From contig NZ_DRGY01000049.1 in the NCBI RefSeq assembly GCF_011049865.1, positions 19,684 to 83,683 on the forward strand: a stretch of DNA of 64,000 nt, read 5' to 3'. The notes beneath the pieces are model-generated. The model did no database searches. It was given only the letters and a program-made list of their open reading frames with translations, and had not been told where the DNA came from. The position numbers were made by a program, and so were the translations under genes. Source of the DNA: Marinobacter antarcticus (GTDB lineage: Bacteria; Pseudomonadota; Gammaproteobacteria; Pseudomonadales; Oleiphilaceae). This document shows, one piece after another, positions 41,848-50,635 of this stretch. Each line of letters begins with the position of its first letter. Position 1 is the first letter of the stretch.

Positions 41848-43998
41848 TCAGGCGAAGCGTTTTTCCTGTTCTGCGTGCTCAAGCAGCAGCGCAGGTGGAG
41901 CAAAGCGCTCGCCATACGCTTCAGCCAGTTCTCCAGCGCGCTCGGCAAAGGCTCTCACGCCGTACTGATTGATAAACTGTATGGCGCCGCCGGTCCATGG
42001 GGCATAGCCGATACCGAAGATACTGCCGACGTTGGCATCTGCCACGGTGCGCAATACGCCTTCTTCCAGGCAGCGAACCGTTTCAATCGCCTGAATGAAC
42101 AGAATGCGGTCTTTCAGATCCTGCAATTTTACGTGGCGGGCTTTGTCGCTGTTCACATAAAGCGTTTCAAGTTCTTGCCACAGGAATTTCTTGCCTTTGG
42201 CGGGGTACTCATAGAAGCCCGCACCGGCGGCCTTGCCTTTGCGGCCGTACGTATTAACCATCTGGTCAATAATCGCCTCTGCGGGGTGCGCATTCCAGGT
42301 TTCCCCTGCGGCTTCCACGTCTTTTTTGCTCTGATCGCGAACATGCTGCATCAGCGTCATGCTGACTTCATCGGAAATCGTCAAAGGGCCAACGGGCATG
42401 CCTGCCAGCAAACCTGCGTTTTCGATGCTGGAAGGATGAATACCTTCGCCCAGCATACAAATCCCCTCGTTAACGAAGGTGCCGAAAACGCGGGAGGTGA
42501 AAAAACCGCGACTGTCGTTAACAACCACAGGAATTTTGCCGATCTGCTGAACGTAATCGAAGGACCGTGCCAGGGTTTCATCCGATGTTTTTTCTCCCAC
42601 AATGATTTCCACAAGTTGCATCTTGTCGACGGGAGAAAAAAAGTGCTGCCCGATGTAATTTTCTGGCTTGGCTGATGCTTCGGCCAACTGTGTAATGGGG
42701 ATGGTGGAAGTGTTGGACGCAAAAATGCCATTTTTGACCAGCCTTGGCTCGGCTTCAGCGGTCACTTTGGCCTTCAGGTCGCTGTCTTCAAATACAGCTT
42801 CAATCACCAGATCGCAGCCTTCCAGATCTTCGGCAGAGGCGGTGGCCATAATACGGCCCAGTATCTCAGCCTTCTTCTCTTCGGTCATGCGCCCTCGACT
42901 GACCTGTTTCGTCAGCAGGTTTTCCGAGTAGCTTTTGCCTTTTTCAGCGCTTTCGACAGAAACGTCTTTAAGCACCACGTCCATGCCACGGCTGGCGGTT
43001 GAGAAGGCGATGCCGGCCCCCATCATGCCTGCGCCAAGTACGCCAACCTTTTTGAAGGTCGCTTTCTCTACGCCTTGCGGGCGGCTGCCACCCGCATTGA
43101 TGTCATTAAGCTGGAACCAGAAGGTACCGGTCATGTTCTTGGCAACCTGGCCAGTGACCAGTTCAGCAAAATAGCGGGTCTCGATCAGGCTGCCGTTGTC
43201 GAAATCAACCTGCGCGCCTTCAACGGCGGCCGAAAGAATACGCTCCGGAGCCGGGTAGCATCCTTTGGTTTTCTGTTTCAGCATGGCTGGGGCAATGGCC
43301 AGCTTCTGTGCCATGGCGGGATGATGAGGCGCGCCACCTGGCAACTTGAAGCCTTTCTTGTCCCACGGCTGCTGACACTGGGGGTTTGCTTCAATGAAGG
43401 CTTTTGCCTTGGCCATCATGTCATCGACCGAATCGGCCAGTTCATCAACAATACCGGCTTTCAGGGCCGCGGATGGGCGCACTTTTTTGCCCTCCATCAA
43501 AAACGGGAAAGCGGCTTCCAGGCCAATCATTCTGGGTAAACGCTGAGTGCCGCCGCCGCCAGGAAGTAGGCCAAGCGTGACTTCAGGCAGTCCCAGTTGA
43601 ATGCTGTTGTCATTCAGCACTATGCGATGGTGACACGCCAGGGCGATTTCGAGACCGCCGCCCAGCGCAGCGCCGTTGATGGCAGCGACCATGGGTTTGC
43701 CGCAGGTTTCCAGCGCGCGCATCTGGGCTTTCATGCCGTTGACCATGTCTTCAAAGGCCTGGGCGTCGTCGCGGGTCACCTGATGAATTTCTTTCAGGTC
43801 GCCGCCGGCAAAGAAGGTTTTCTTGGCAGAGGTAATGATAATGCCGCGAAGGTTGTCCAGGTCGCCCTGAACTTTGCTGGCGGTTTCGTTGAGGGCTTCA
43901 CGGAAGACCGCGTTCATCGTGTTCGCGGATTGGCCCGGCATGTCGATGGTGAGGGTCAGAATCTGATCCGAACCCAGTTCATAACGGATAGCACTCAT
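41848..43998 (-). CDS. fadB: Fatty acid oxidation complex alpha subunit (enoyl-CoA hydratase / 3-hydroxyacyl-CoA dehydrogenase)
   Basis: 716 residues. N-terminal crotonase domain with 'KKTFFAGGDLKEI', 'ALGGGLEIALACHHR' and 'LPEVTLGLLPGGGGTQRLPR' (two catalytic Glu); C-terminal dehydrogenase with NAD loop 'VGVLGAGMMGAGIAFSTASR' and catalytic His in 'IGQHFFSPVDKMQLVEI'. It hydrates enoyl-CoA and oxidises L-3-hydroxyacyl-CoA. Length and order (thiolase gene first) are those of a fadB/fadJ-like pair; I cannot decide between the FadB and FadJ branches. It could also oxidise the 3-hydroxybutyryl-CoA expected from the mutase operon at 57 kb. Confidence 0.93.
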   Translation of the reverse strand: MSAIRYELGSDQILTLTIDMPGQSANTMNAVFREALNETASKVQGDLDNLRGIIITSAKKTFFAGGDLKEIHQVTRDDAQAFEDMVNGMKAQMRALETCGKPMVAAINGAALGGGLEIALACHHRIVLNDNSIQLGLPEVTLGLLPGGGGTQRLPRMIGLEAAFPFLMEGKKVRPSAALKAGIVDELADSVDDMMAKAKAFIEANPQCQQPWDKKGFKLPGGAPHHPAMAQKLAIAPAMLKQKTKGCYPAPERILSAAVEGAQVDFDNGSLIETRYFAELVTGQVAKNMTGTFWFQLNDINAGGSRPQGVEKATFKKVGVLGAGMMGAGIAFSTASRGMDVVLKDVSVESAEKGKSYSENLLTKQVSRGRMTEEKKAEILGRIMATASAEDLEGCDLVIEAVFEDSDLKAKVTAEAEPRLVKNGIFASNTSTIPITQLAEASAKPENYIGQHFFSPVDKMQLVEIIVGEKTSDETLARSFDYVQQIGKIPVVVNDSRGFFTSRVFGTFVNEGICMLGEGIHPSSIENAGLLAGMPVGPLTISDEVSMTLMQHVRDQSKKDVEAAGETWNAHPAEAIIDQMVNTYGRKGKAAGAGFYEYPAKGKKFLWQELETLYVNSDKARHVKLQDLKDRILFIQAIETVRCLEEGVLRTVADANVGSIFGIGYAPWTGGAIQFINQYGVRAFAERAGELAEAYGERFAPPALLLEHAEQEKRFA

Positions 43999-44030
43999 AA
44001 TCGGTTGTCCTTGCAGAAAAAGTGTGGGAT

Positions 44031-45239
44031 TCAGACCCGCTCAATGATGGTGGCGATGCCCATGCCGCCGCCGACGCACAGAGTCGCCAGCCCGAAGCGC
44101 AGTTCACGACGTTCAAGTTCATCCAGCAGGGTGCCCAGAATCATCGCGCCGGTGGCGCCCAGCGGATGGCCCATGGCGATTGCACCGCCGTTCACATTCA
44201 CTTTTTCATCCGGAACCGAGAGCTCCTTCTGGAAGCGCATTACCACGGAGGCAAAGGCTTCGTTCACTTCAAACAAATCAATCTGATCGATGGTCATGCC
44301 AGCCTTTGCCAGTGCCTTGCGGGTAGCGGGGGCAGGGCCGGTAAGCATAATGGTGGGGTCCGTACTGGTGACCGCCGTGGCCACGATACGGGCACGGGGT
44401 GTCAGCCCCATGGCTTTACCTTTCGCTTCGCTGCCGATCAGGATGCCGGTGGCGCCATCTACCATGCCGGAGGAATTGCCGGCGTGGTGAACGTGGTTGA
44501 TTGTTTCCACATAGTGATACTTTTCACGGGCAACTCCGTCAAAACCCATGTCTCCCATCATCTGGAAGGAAGGCTTGAGGCCTGAAAGCGACTCGACGGT
44601 GGTCTCGCCTCGTATATGCTCGTCGTGATCGAGAATGACGACGCCGTTCTGATCGGTGACCGGAATGATCGACTTGGCAAAGAAACCCTGCTTCCAGGCG
44701 TTGGCCGCTTTTTGTTGCGATTTCACGGCGAAGCCGTCGACGTCTGCGCGGCTGAAGCCTTCCAGGGTCGCAATGAGGTCGGCGCCAATGCCCTGAGGCA
44801 TGAAGCCGGTATGCAGGTTGGTTTGCGGGTCCATGGCCCAGGCGCCGCCATCGGAGCCCATAGGTATGCGCGACATGGATTCCACGCCGCCGGCAACCAC
44901 CATATCTTCCCAGCCGGAACGCACTTTCATGGCGGCCATGTTGACGGCTTCCAGGCCCGAGGCGCAGAACCGGTTCAGGGTAACGCCCGATACTTTCTCG
45001 TCCCAGTCAGCGGCGAGGGCGGCCGTTTTGGCAATGTCGGCACCCTGGTCGCCCACGGCGGTGACGCAACCCAGCACGATATCGTCTACCTGGGCGGTAT
45101 CCAGATTGTTTCTTTGTTGCAGTGCTTTAAGGACAGTGGTCAGCAAGGTAATGGGCTTGACACTGTGCAGTGAACCGTCTTTTTTCCCACGCCCTCTGGG
45201 AGTGCGGACCGCATCGAAGATATACGCCTCGGTGGTCAT
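44031..45239 (-). CDS. fadA: Acetyl-CoA C-acyltransferase (thiolase), beta subunit partner
   Basis: 402 residues. Nucleophile Cys92 in '[16 protein letters not shown]', His in '[18 protein letters not shown]', and the second Cys in '[13 protein letters not shown]' complete the thiolase triad. It cleaves 3-ketoacyl-CoA to acetyl-CoA and a shortened acyl-CoA. It lies 32 bp upstream of fadB in the same operon and should form the multienzyme complex with it. The 209-bp control region upstream contains a perfect palindrome. Confidence 0.94.
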   Translation of the reverse strand: MTTEAYIFDAVRTPRGRGKKDGSLHSVKPITLLTTVLKALQQRNNLDTAQVDDIVLGCVTAVGDQGADIAKTAALAADWDEKVSGVTLNRFCASGLEAVNMAAMKVRSGWEDMVVAGGVESMSRIPMGSDGGAWAMDPQTNLHTGFMPQGIGADLIATLEGFSRADVDGFAVKSQQKAANAWKQGFFAKSIIPVTDQNGVVILDHDEHIRGETTVESLSGLKPSFQMMGDMGFDGVAREKYHYVETINHVHHAGNSSGMVDGATGILIGSEAKGKAMGLTPRARIVATAVTSTDPTIMLTGPAPATRKALAKAGMTIDQIDLFEVNEAFASVVMRFQKELSVPDEKVNVNGGAIAMGHPLGATGAMILGTLLDELERRELRFGLATLCVGGGMGIATIIERV

Positions 45240-45384
45240 TGCTTTTCCTCTGGTGATGAATGCGTTGTGATTTGCTTAACAGAAACATCACCATATCGCT
45301 TTGATGGCATTGGAGGTAATGACGCGGCCTGACAATCGGATTGACAAAATTGCTCAGGCGCCATGACAGACGAGGTTGGGGGCT

Positions 45385-45400
45385 CTATCTTTAAAGATAG
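45385..45400. promoter_or_regulatory. Perfect 16-bp palindrome between fadA and comFB
   Basis: CTATCTTTAAAGATAG, with uninterrupted 8-bp arms, in the divergent control region: 146 bp from the fadA start and 49 bp from comFB. It is placed to be an operator for either gene. It does not match the PsrA or FadR sites I know. Confidence 0.55.
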
Positions 45401-45448
45401 GCAGGGGCCTTTCAAAGATTCCTATGAAGATTCAGGAGGCACAGAACC

Positions 45449-45712
45449 ATGTCTTTCAGAGATGCCATAGACAACTTCTACGAACGCCTGGTGATGGACG
45501 CTATTGATGCGACGAGGCAACCGGGAGATACCGCAGACTTCCTGACCGACGTTATGTGCGTTGCGTTGAACCGGTTACCGCCCCGATATTACAGGCACAC
45601 AATCGATATGATGTTTTATCTGGCAGACGAAGAGCTAGGGGGCATGAAAGACAAATCCCTGGCTGCCGTTCAGAACGCCAGGGATTTTGTCATAGAGCAT
45701 CAGCGCGAGTGA
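45449..45712 (+). CDS. ComFB family protein
   Basis: 87 residues: 'DVMCVALNRLPPRYYRHTID' and 'VQNARDFVIEHQRE' match the ComFB domain (late competence development protein family). The start is fixed by AGGAGG 8 bp upstream. In Bacillus ComFB lies in a competence operon; in cyanobacteria ComFB-like proteins have been reported to bind c-di-GMP. There are no competence genes near here, so a signalling role is open. Single gene, divergent from fadA. Confidence 0.88.
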   Translation: MSFRDAIDNFYERLVMDAIDATRQPGDTADFLTDVMCVALNRLPPRYYRHTIDMMFYLADEELGGMKDKSLAAVQNARDFVIEHQRE

Positions 45713-45755
45713 AACTCTTAAAGTCAAGATGTGTCAGGGTTTGATCAAAGTGTGA

Positions 45756-48224
45756 TCAAGGCGTTAAAAGATTGCCCAAAGCGTTGTTCAAACGATGTGC
45801 CAGAGACGGATCGGCAGGCTGATCATTCGGCTGCATGCACCAACTGGCGACCAGGGCTTCAATGCTCTGGAGTACGTTGTCGGATTGCTCGGTCGAGCCA
45901 ATTCCTTCTGCCAGACGCTGAACCTGTATTTCCATGCGTTTGCGCTGGTCTGCTTCCGGTGAAGAAACGCCAGCCAGAATTTCTGCACGAATGACCCGTT
46001 CCTGATCGGTCAATTCGCCCACGCTTTGCGCGAGCACGGCCCATTTGCCGGGGAGGGCGCTATCCGCAGAATCTTTGCCCTCTGTGCGGGCAAGCACAAG
46101 TGCCTGCCACTCAGAGATCCCCGCTTTGAGTTTTTGTTCGGAAACGGCTTGATCAAGCTTATGTTTTTCTCTCTGAATACGTTCTTTTATCACCGCAGAT
46201 ACATGCGCACCGTCGAGGCTGCGAAGGCTGGCAAATGCCTGCTCCAGCGTTTGAAGGTCCTGATCGGAATCTACGGTGGCAACCTGCAGCAGCACGGCTT
46301 CCGCTGCAGTGTCTGCCTCCTCTGTAGCCTGTCGTTGTTCCGAACGCTCAGTGTCTCGGCGCGCAAATACCTCGTCACAGGCTTTACGGAAGGCCTGCCA
46401 AAGTTTGCGGTCTTCCCGGTGGCGGGTGATGCCAACGGCTTTCCAGTCTGATTGCAGCGCTTTGGCTTTGTTCATCGCCTCTTGTAGCGGCTCGTATTCA
46501 GACAGAGACTGCGCCTGTTCAACGATTGCCTGTTTCCGGGCTTCGTTTTTCTGGCGTTCCTGATCAATGGGCGCTTCGAGCTTCTTGAGCAGTTCGTCAA
46601 ATTGCTTCTGTACCTGGCGATTGTCCCTGAACTCTATGGGCCATGCAGATTTCCATTCCTGGCGTGCGGTCTGCACGATGCGGTCGACTGCTTTCCAGTC
46701 GATCGTGTTCCAGTCTGCGCCGTTCACAAAATGTTCCAGTTCGGCACAAATGGTTTTGCGCTTTTCGAGGTTCGCCTGCTTCAGCCCGGACTTGGCTTTG
46801 AAATAAACTTTGCAGGGCTCATAGGCTTTATCGGAGGCCTGCTTGAAGCGAGACCACAGAGTGCGATCGGACGATCCGCCCAGTTCCCGCCATTCTTTTT
46901 GCAGATCCTTTATGCGTTCGGATTTTGTCTCTGGCTCTATGGGCTGTTCTGCCAGATGTTCCATTTGTTCGCACAGGGCGACTTGCTTGGGCTCGGTTGC
47001 AAATCCCTGCCAGTCGGACAGCTCCCGGAGTTGGCCGGTCAACAGCTGAATACGAGCCTGAAACGCTTTTGCGTGGCGATGATCGAGGGTTTTATAGCCA
47101 TGCTGTGCGGTTTTCAGAAGTTGCCTGGACTCCTTGAGCTGTTTGGATTCAAGAGCGGCTTCCAGCTGATTCAGGATTGCGTTCAGGCTATCCGCTGAGG
47201 CCTGCTGTTGGTTCACATCGTTATTCGTGTTAACCGGAACCTTGGGCTTTTCGGCCAGCTTGAAAGCGGGCGTCAGCAAATCTGGAACCGGGAAGTCCTG
47301 TGGCCAGTCGATCTCTTTCAGCAAGGCCAGGGCCTGTTCCCGGTGTTCCTGACTCACCTCTTCGCGCTCTAACGCATTGGAGAGTGTCAGAAGCGATTCT
47401 TTGCCAAGGCCGATCTGCCGAATTGCGCCAATATAAAGGCGCAGCGTCATCATCGACGCTTCGTAAGCTTTCTGCTGCTGCTTTTCAACCTGGGTATTGC
47501 GCGTTGCTTCCAGCCATCGGTTTTCCTGGGTTTTCTGAAGAGCGTCCAGTGAGGCGAGGGAGGCGAGTACTTCCGAAGGCTGGTGACGAAGCTCTTCCAG
47601 GGTTTGACTCATCATCGAAAGCGTTTCGCTGCGCTGGGTTTGCTGCTCGCGCTGACGCTTTTCGTCGGCTTGAGCGGCCTGCATGTCAGCAAGCCGCTCC
47701 CGGCAGATATGAACCGCGCGCAGGAACTCGTTTAACTGATCTGACGTTGCACTGGGCTCAACCGTCGCCCAGTGATTGAGAAGCGTATCCAGACGAGCAC
47801 CGTAGAGTTTTGTGTCGTCGCTTTTTGCCTGGTCGCTGACATTCTTGATCAGAGTGGCGACGGTTTCGGAGATGACATCACGGCTAGCCTGTTCTTCACG
47901 GATAACCTGCAGCTTCTGCCGGACCACCTGGTACACACCCTTGTCCCTGCCTTTCGCCAGCTTCTGCACTTGTTGAAGGAGTGCCATGTCTTGCAATTCT
48001 CCGGCCGCTCTAAGCCGTATCTCTGACGTTAAACCTTCAATTGTCAGCCTGGCTGCGATCTCTTGCGTTGGCGTTGTCCGGAGTGCTTGAAGCTGCTCTT
48101 CCCTAAGTTCGGCATGCTTGTCTACCGGTGGCGCGGCCACTGGCTGGGTAGCCCTGTCCGCCGCTTTGCGATCTTGCGCGGTTGGTTTGCGGGATTTAAA
48201 CAGTTTCTGGAGAAATGCAGCCAT
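45756..48224 (-). CDS. DUF349 repeat protein
   Basis: 822 residues from ATG 48224 with AAGGA upstream; earlier starts run into the recX promoter. The protein is mostly charged helix, rich in Gln, Glu, Lys and Arg, with repeated DUF349-like modules ('KEWRELGGSSDRTLWSRFKQ' near 420, 'QEWKSAWPIEFRDNRQVQKQ', 'SDWKAVGITRHREDRKLWQA'). The Trp-Lys pattern is the family's mark. No signal peptide. Function is unknown; related long forms occur throughout Gammaproteobacteria. Confidence 0.9.
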   Translation of the reverse strand: MAAFLQKLFKSRKPTAQDRKAADRATQPVAAPPVDKHAELREEQLQALRTTPTQEIAARLTIEGLTSEIRLRAAGELQDMALLQQVQKLAKGRDKGVYQVVRQKLQVIREEQASRDVISETVATLIKNVSDQAKSDDTKLYGARLDTLLNHWATVEPSATSDQLNEFLRAVHICRERLADMQAAQADEKRQREQQTQRSETLSMMSQTLEELRHQPSEVLASLASLDALQKTQENRWLEATRNTQVEKQQQKAYEASMMTLRLYIGAIRQIGLGKESLLTLSNALEREEVSQEHREQALALLKEIDWPQDFPVPDLLTPAFKLAEKPKVPVNTNNDVNQQQASADSLNAILNQLEAALESKQLKESRQLLKTAQHGYKTLDHRHAKAFQARIQLLTGQLRELSDWQGFATEPKQVALCEQMEHLAEQPIEPETKSERIKDLQKEWRELGGSSDRTLWSRFKQASDKAYEPCKVYFKAKSGLKQANLEKRKTICAELEHFVNGADWNTIDWKAVDRIVQTARQEWKSAWPIEFRDNRQVQKQFDELLKKLEAPIDQERQKNEARKQAIVEQAQSLSEYEPLQEAMNKAKALQSDWKAVGITRHREDRKLWQAFRKACDEVFARRDTERSEQRQATEEADTAAEAVLLQVATVDSDQDLQTLEQAFASLRSLDGAHVSAVIKERIQREKHKLDQAVSEQKLKAGISEWQALVLARTEGKDSADSALPGKWAVLAQSVGELTDQERVIRAEILAGVSSPEADQRKRMEIQVQRLAEGIGSTEQSDNVLQSIEALVASWCMQPNDQPADPSLAHRLNNALGNLLTP

Positions 48225-48368
48225 GAAGAGATCCTTAGGGATTGAAACCAGTCTACGGTGTCGGGCAAAGTAAGCCGTTACCGACCATCGAGGGATGGAA
48301 GAACCATCACCGACAGTGTCAAGCACGGGCTAGTCTAGCGTTTTGTGAGCGTTTGCGGGAAGGGGTGA

Positions 48369-48848
48369 ATGGCAAAACAGGAAAATTGTGATGATCAGGA
48401 GTACAAAGCTCGCTCGGTTGCCTTGAGACTGCTTGCCCGCCGCGAACACAGTCGTCAGGAACTTGCGTTGAAGTTACGGCAGCGCAGGCTTGAAAGCTCA
48501 GTTATCTCGATGGTCCTGGACGATTACGAGGGCAAAGGCTGGCTGGATGACAGCCGGTTTGCCGATATCTACGCTCGCCAGCGCATTGAGCTGGGTTACG
48601 GTCCTCTTAAAGTTCTGGCAGAGCTGCTGCAGCGTGGCATTCATCAGAGCCCGAGTTGCCTTGATGAGTTGTCTGATGCAGATTGGACGCGCAATGCACG
48701 GCTACTGAGGAAAAAGCGTTTCGGGTTCGCTGACCTGCGGGATGACTGGGATGAAAAGGCCCGGCAGGCCCGGTTTTTTACTCGTCGAGGGTTTACGGCA
48801 AACCAGATTGAGCGGGCGCTTGAAGTGAGTGAGTCGGACGACTCGTGA
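48369..48848 (+). CDS. recX: Regulatory protein RecX
   Basis: 159 residues in three small helical repeats: 'ALRLLARREHSRQELALKL', 'VISMVLDDYEGKGWLDDSRF' and 'RQARFFTRRGFTANQIERAL'. RecX limits RecA filament growth. It is usually next to recA; here it stands alone between the DUF349 gene and mltF, so its expression is uncoupled from recA. I see no LexA box in the 144 bp upstream. Confidence 0.92.
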   Translation: MAKQENCDDQEYKARSVALRLLARREHSRQELALKLRQRRLESSVISMVLDDYEGKGWLDDSRFADIYARQRIELGYGPLKVLAELLQRGIHQSPSCLDELSDADWTRNARLLRKKRFGFADLRDDWDEKARQARFFTRRGFTANQIERALEVSESDDS

Positions 48849-48857
48849 ATTTAGGCA

Positions 48858-50354
48858 TTAAAGCGTTGGTGGGATCATTCCAAGCTCCGGGGGCAGGCTG
48901 GCTCGTATGTCAGAACCGTCTTCCGGTGGCTTGTCGACAGAACGCGTCTCTACACCAACAACCGCCGGGTTGCCGCCGGTCGATTTTTCTTTCAGGTCCA
49001 TTAGTCGTGCTAATACGTCATAGTAGCGGCGTATATTCTGCACGTAGAGGACGGGTTCGTTTCCCCGGGCGTAACCGAAGCGGGTTTTTTTATACCATTC
49101 TTTTTGCGCCAGTAGTGGCAGAAACTCCTTCACATCCATCCAGCGGTCAGGATTTTTACCCGCACCCTCGGTAAGTCTGCGCGCATCCTCCAAATGTCCG
49201 TACCCCACGTTATAAGACGCCAAGGCAAACCAGGTTCGATCAGGTTCGGCGATGCGCTCGGGAACCCTTTCGTGAACCATTCGGAAATACTTGGCCCCGC
49301 CCTGAATGCTCTCTTCTGCGTCCAGTCGGTTATTGATGCCAATATAGTTCGCGGTATTGCGCGTTAGCATCATCAGCCCTCGGACTCCGGTTGGTGAAAC
49401 CGCATTGGGTCGCCAGTGTGACTCCTGGTAGCCGATGGCGGCGAGCAGGCGCCAATCCATGTTAAAGATGGACGCGTTTTCCCGGAACAAGGCCTTATAA
49501 CTGGGCAATCGATTCTCTACGTGATGCATGAACGTGCGTGCGCCCACGTAATTCAGATGATCCAGATGGCCGTAAAAGCGCTCGGAAAGCTGCGCAATGG
49601 TGCCATCTGCCTGCCTCTCTTTGAAAAAGGCTTTTGCCGCGTTGACCAACGAGTCGTCCTGGCCTGCCGGGAATAACCAGGCCAACTCTTTGGCGACGCC
49701 AAGAGTGAATCCTTGTTTGACCTGAGGAAAAAAGACATTGTTGAGCTCGAGTTCATGGGAGGAGACAACAGCGTAAGGCAGTTCTCCGGTCTCTACGCGG
49801 GCAAGAATGCCGACGGCATCCAGACCCGGATGAACCTGCCAGGAAAGCCCTGGGTTGTTGGCTTCAAGGGCCTGCAGTTGGTACTCATGATTGCTGTCCG
49901 ACACCATGTGCAGTGTTTGGCCGGTCAGGTCCATGAGCGCCTCCGGACGTTCCACTTCGCGATTGTAAACAACGATTGACTGGGCTTTGATGCCAGTAGG
50001 AACTGTCGTGTAGTGCTCTTTAAACATCGGTTGTTCCGAAAGGCCGGCCAATCCGATGTGTGCAAAGTCTTTGGAAAGCACGGAAAGCACTTCCGTGTTG
50101 TCGCCCGCAACCCTGAGCCGGAGTTCAACGCCAAGCTCCTCTGCGAAGAGCTTGGCCAGCTCGTAGTCATAGCCGGTTGGCCCCGTGCGCCCCTCATAAT
50201 AAATGGAGGGAGCAACGCGGGTAATAACGTGCAACACACCCTCGTTACGAACTTCCTGCAGCGTGCTCGGTTGGCTACAACCGGCGAGGGTCAGCAGGAT
50301 TATGATCAGCGTGCAGGCGAGCAGTGATGTATATGCCATCAGGATTCTGTGCAA
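48858..50354 (-). CDS. mltF: Membrane-bound lytic transglycosylase F
   Basis: About 498 residues from a TTG at 50354 with GGAG 9 bp upstream. This start yields a lipoprotein signal ending 'LLTLAGC', so the protein is anchored to the outer membrane. ATG 50447 would put 31 unusual residues before it, ATG 50339 lacks a good ribosome site. An ABC-type solute-binding domain ('GYDYELAKLFAEELGVELRL') is followed by a lysozyme-like domain with catalytic Glu in 'IGYQESHWRPNAVSPTGVRG'. It cleaves peptidoglycan to 1,6-anhydromuropeptides. Divergent from purL, as in Pseudomonas. Confidence 0.92.
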   Translation of the reverse strand: MHRILMAYTSLLACTLIIILLTLAGCSQPSTLQEVRNEGVLHVITRVAPSIYYEGRTGPTGYDYELAKLFAEELGVELRLRVAGDNTEVLSVLSKDFAHIGLAGLSEQPMFKEHYTTVPTGIKAQSIVVYNREVERPEALMDLTGQTLHMVSDSNHEYQLQALEANNPGLSWQVHPGLDAVGILARVETGELPYAVVSSHELELNNVFFPQVKQGFTLGVAKELAWLFPAGQDDSLVNAAKAFFKERQADGTIAQLSERFYGHLDHLNYVGARTFMHHVENRLPSYKALFRENASIFNMDWRLLAAIGYQESHWRPNAVSPTGVRGLMMLTRNTANYIGINNRLDAEESIQGGAKYFRMVHERVPERIAEPDRTWFALASYNVGYGHLEDARRLTEGAGKNPDRWMDVKEFLPLLAQKEWYKKTRFGYARGNEPVLYVQNIRRYYDVLARLMDLKEKSTGGNPAVVGVETRSVDKPPEDGSDIRASLPPELGMIPPTL

Positions 50355-50635
50355 GTCCCTGTTCTCCGTTACCGCTGAATCATCGGGATGCGCAAAAAAT
50401 GGGTTGTCTGCATCCGGTGTCTTTCCGGGTGTGGTTTCCATGCTCACGGCTTAATGATCTCCGCTGCCGGGAGGGGGGTCAATCAAAATGGGGTAATAAC
50501 TGTGCAAAATAATGTCAATTGCGCATTGGGGAAATAGCGTTTCTGCGCTGTATCCGGCCTTCGCTTTCAAGTATGATATGCGCCTTCTCAGAATGCACCC
50601 GGACTTCCCCGTTTCGCGCGATACAGGTTGATATC

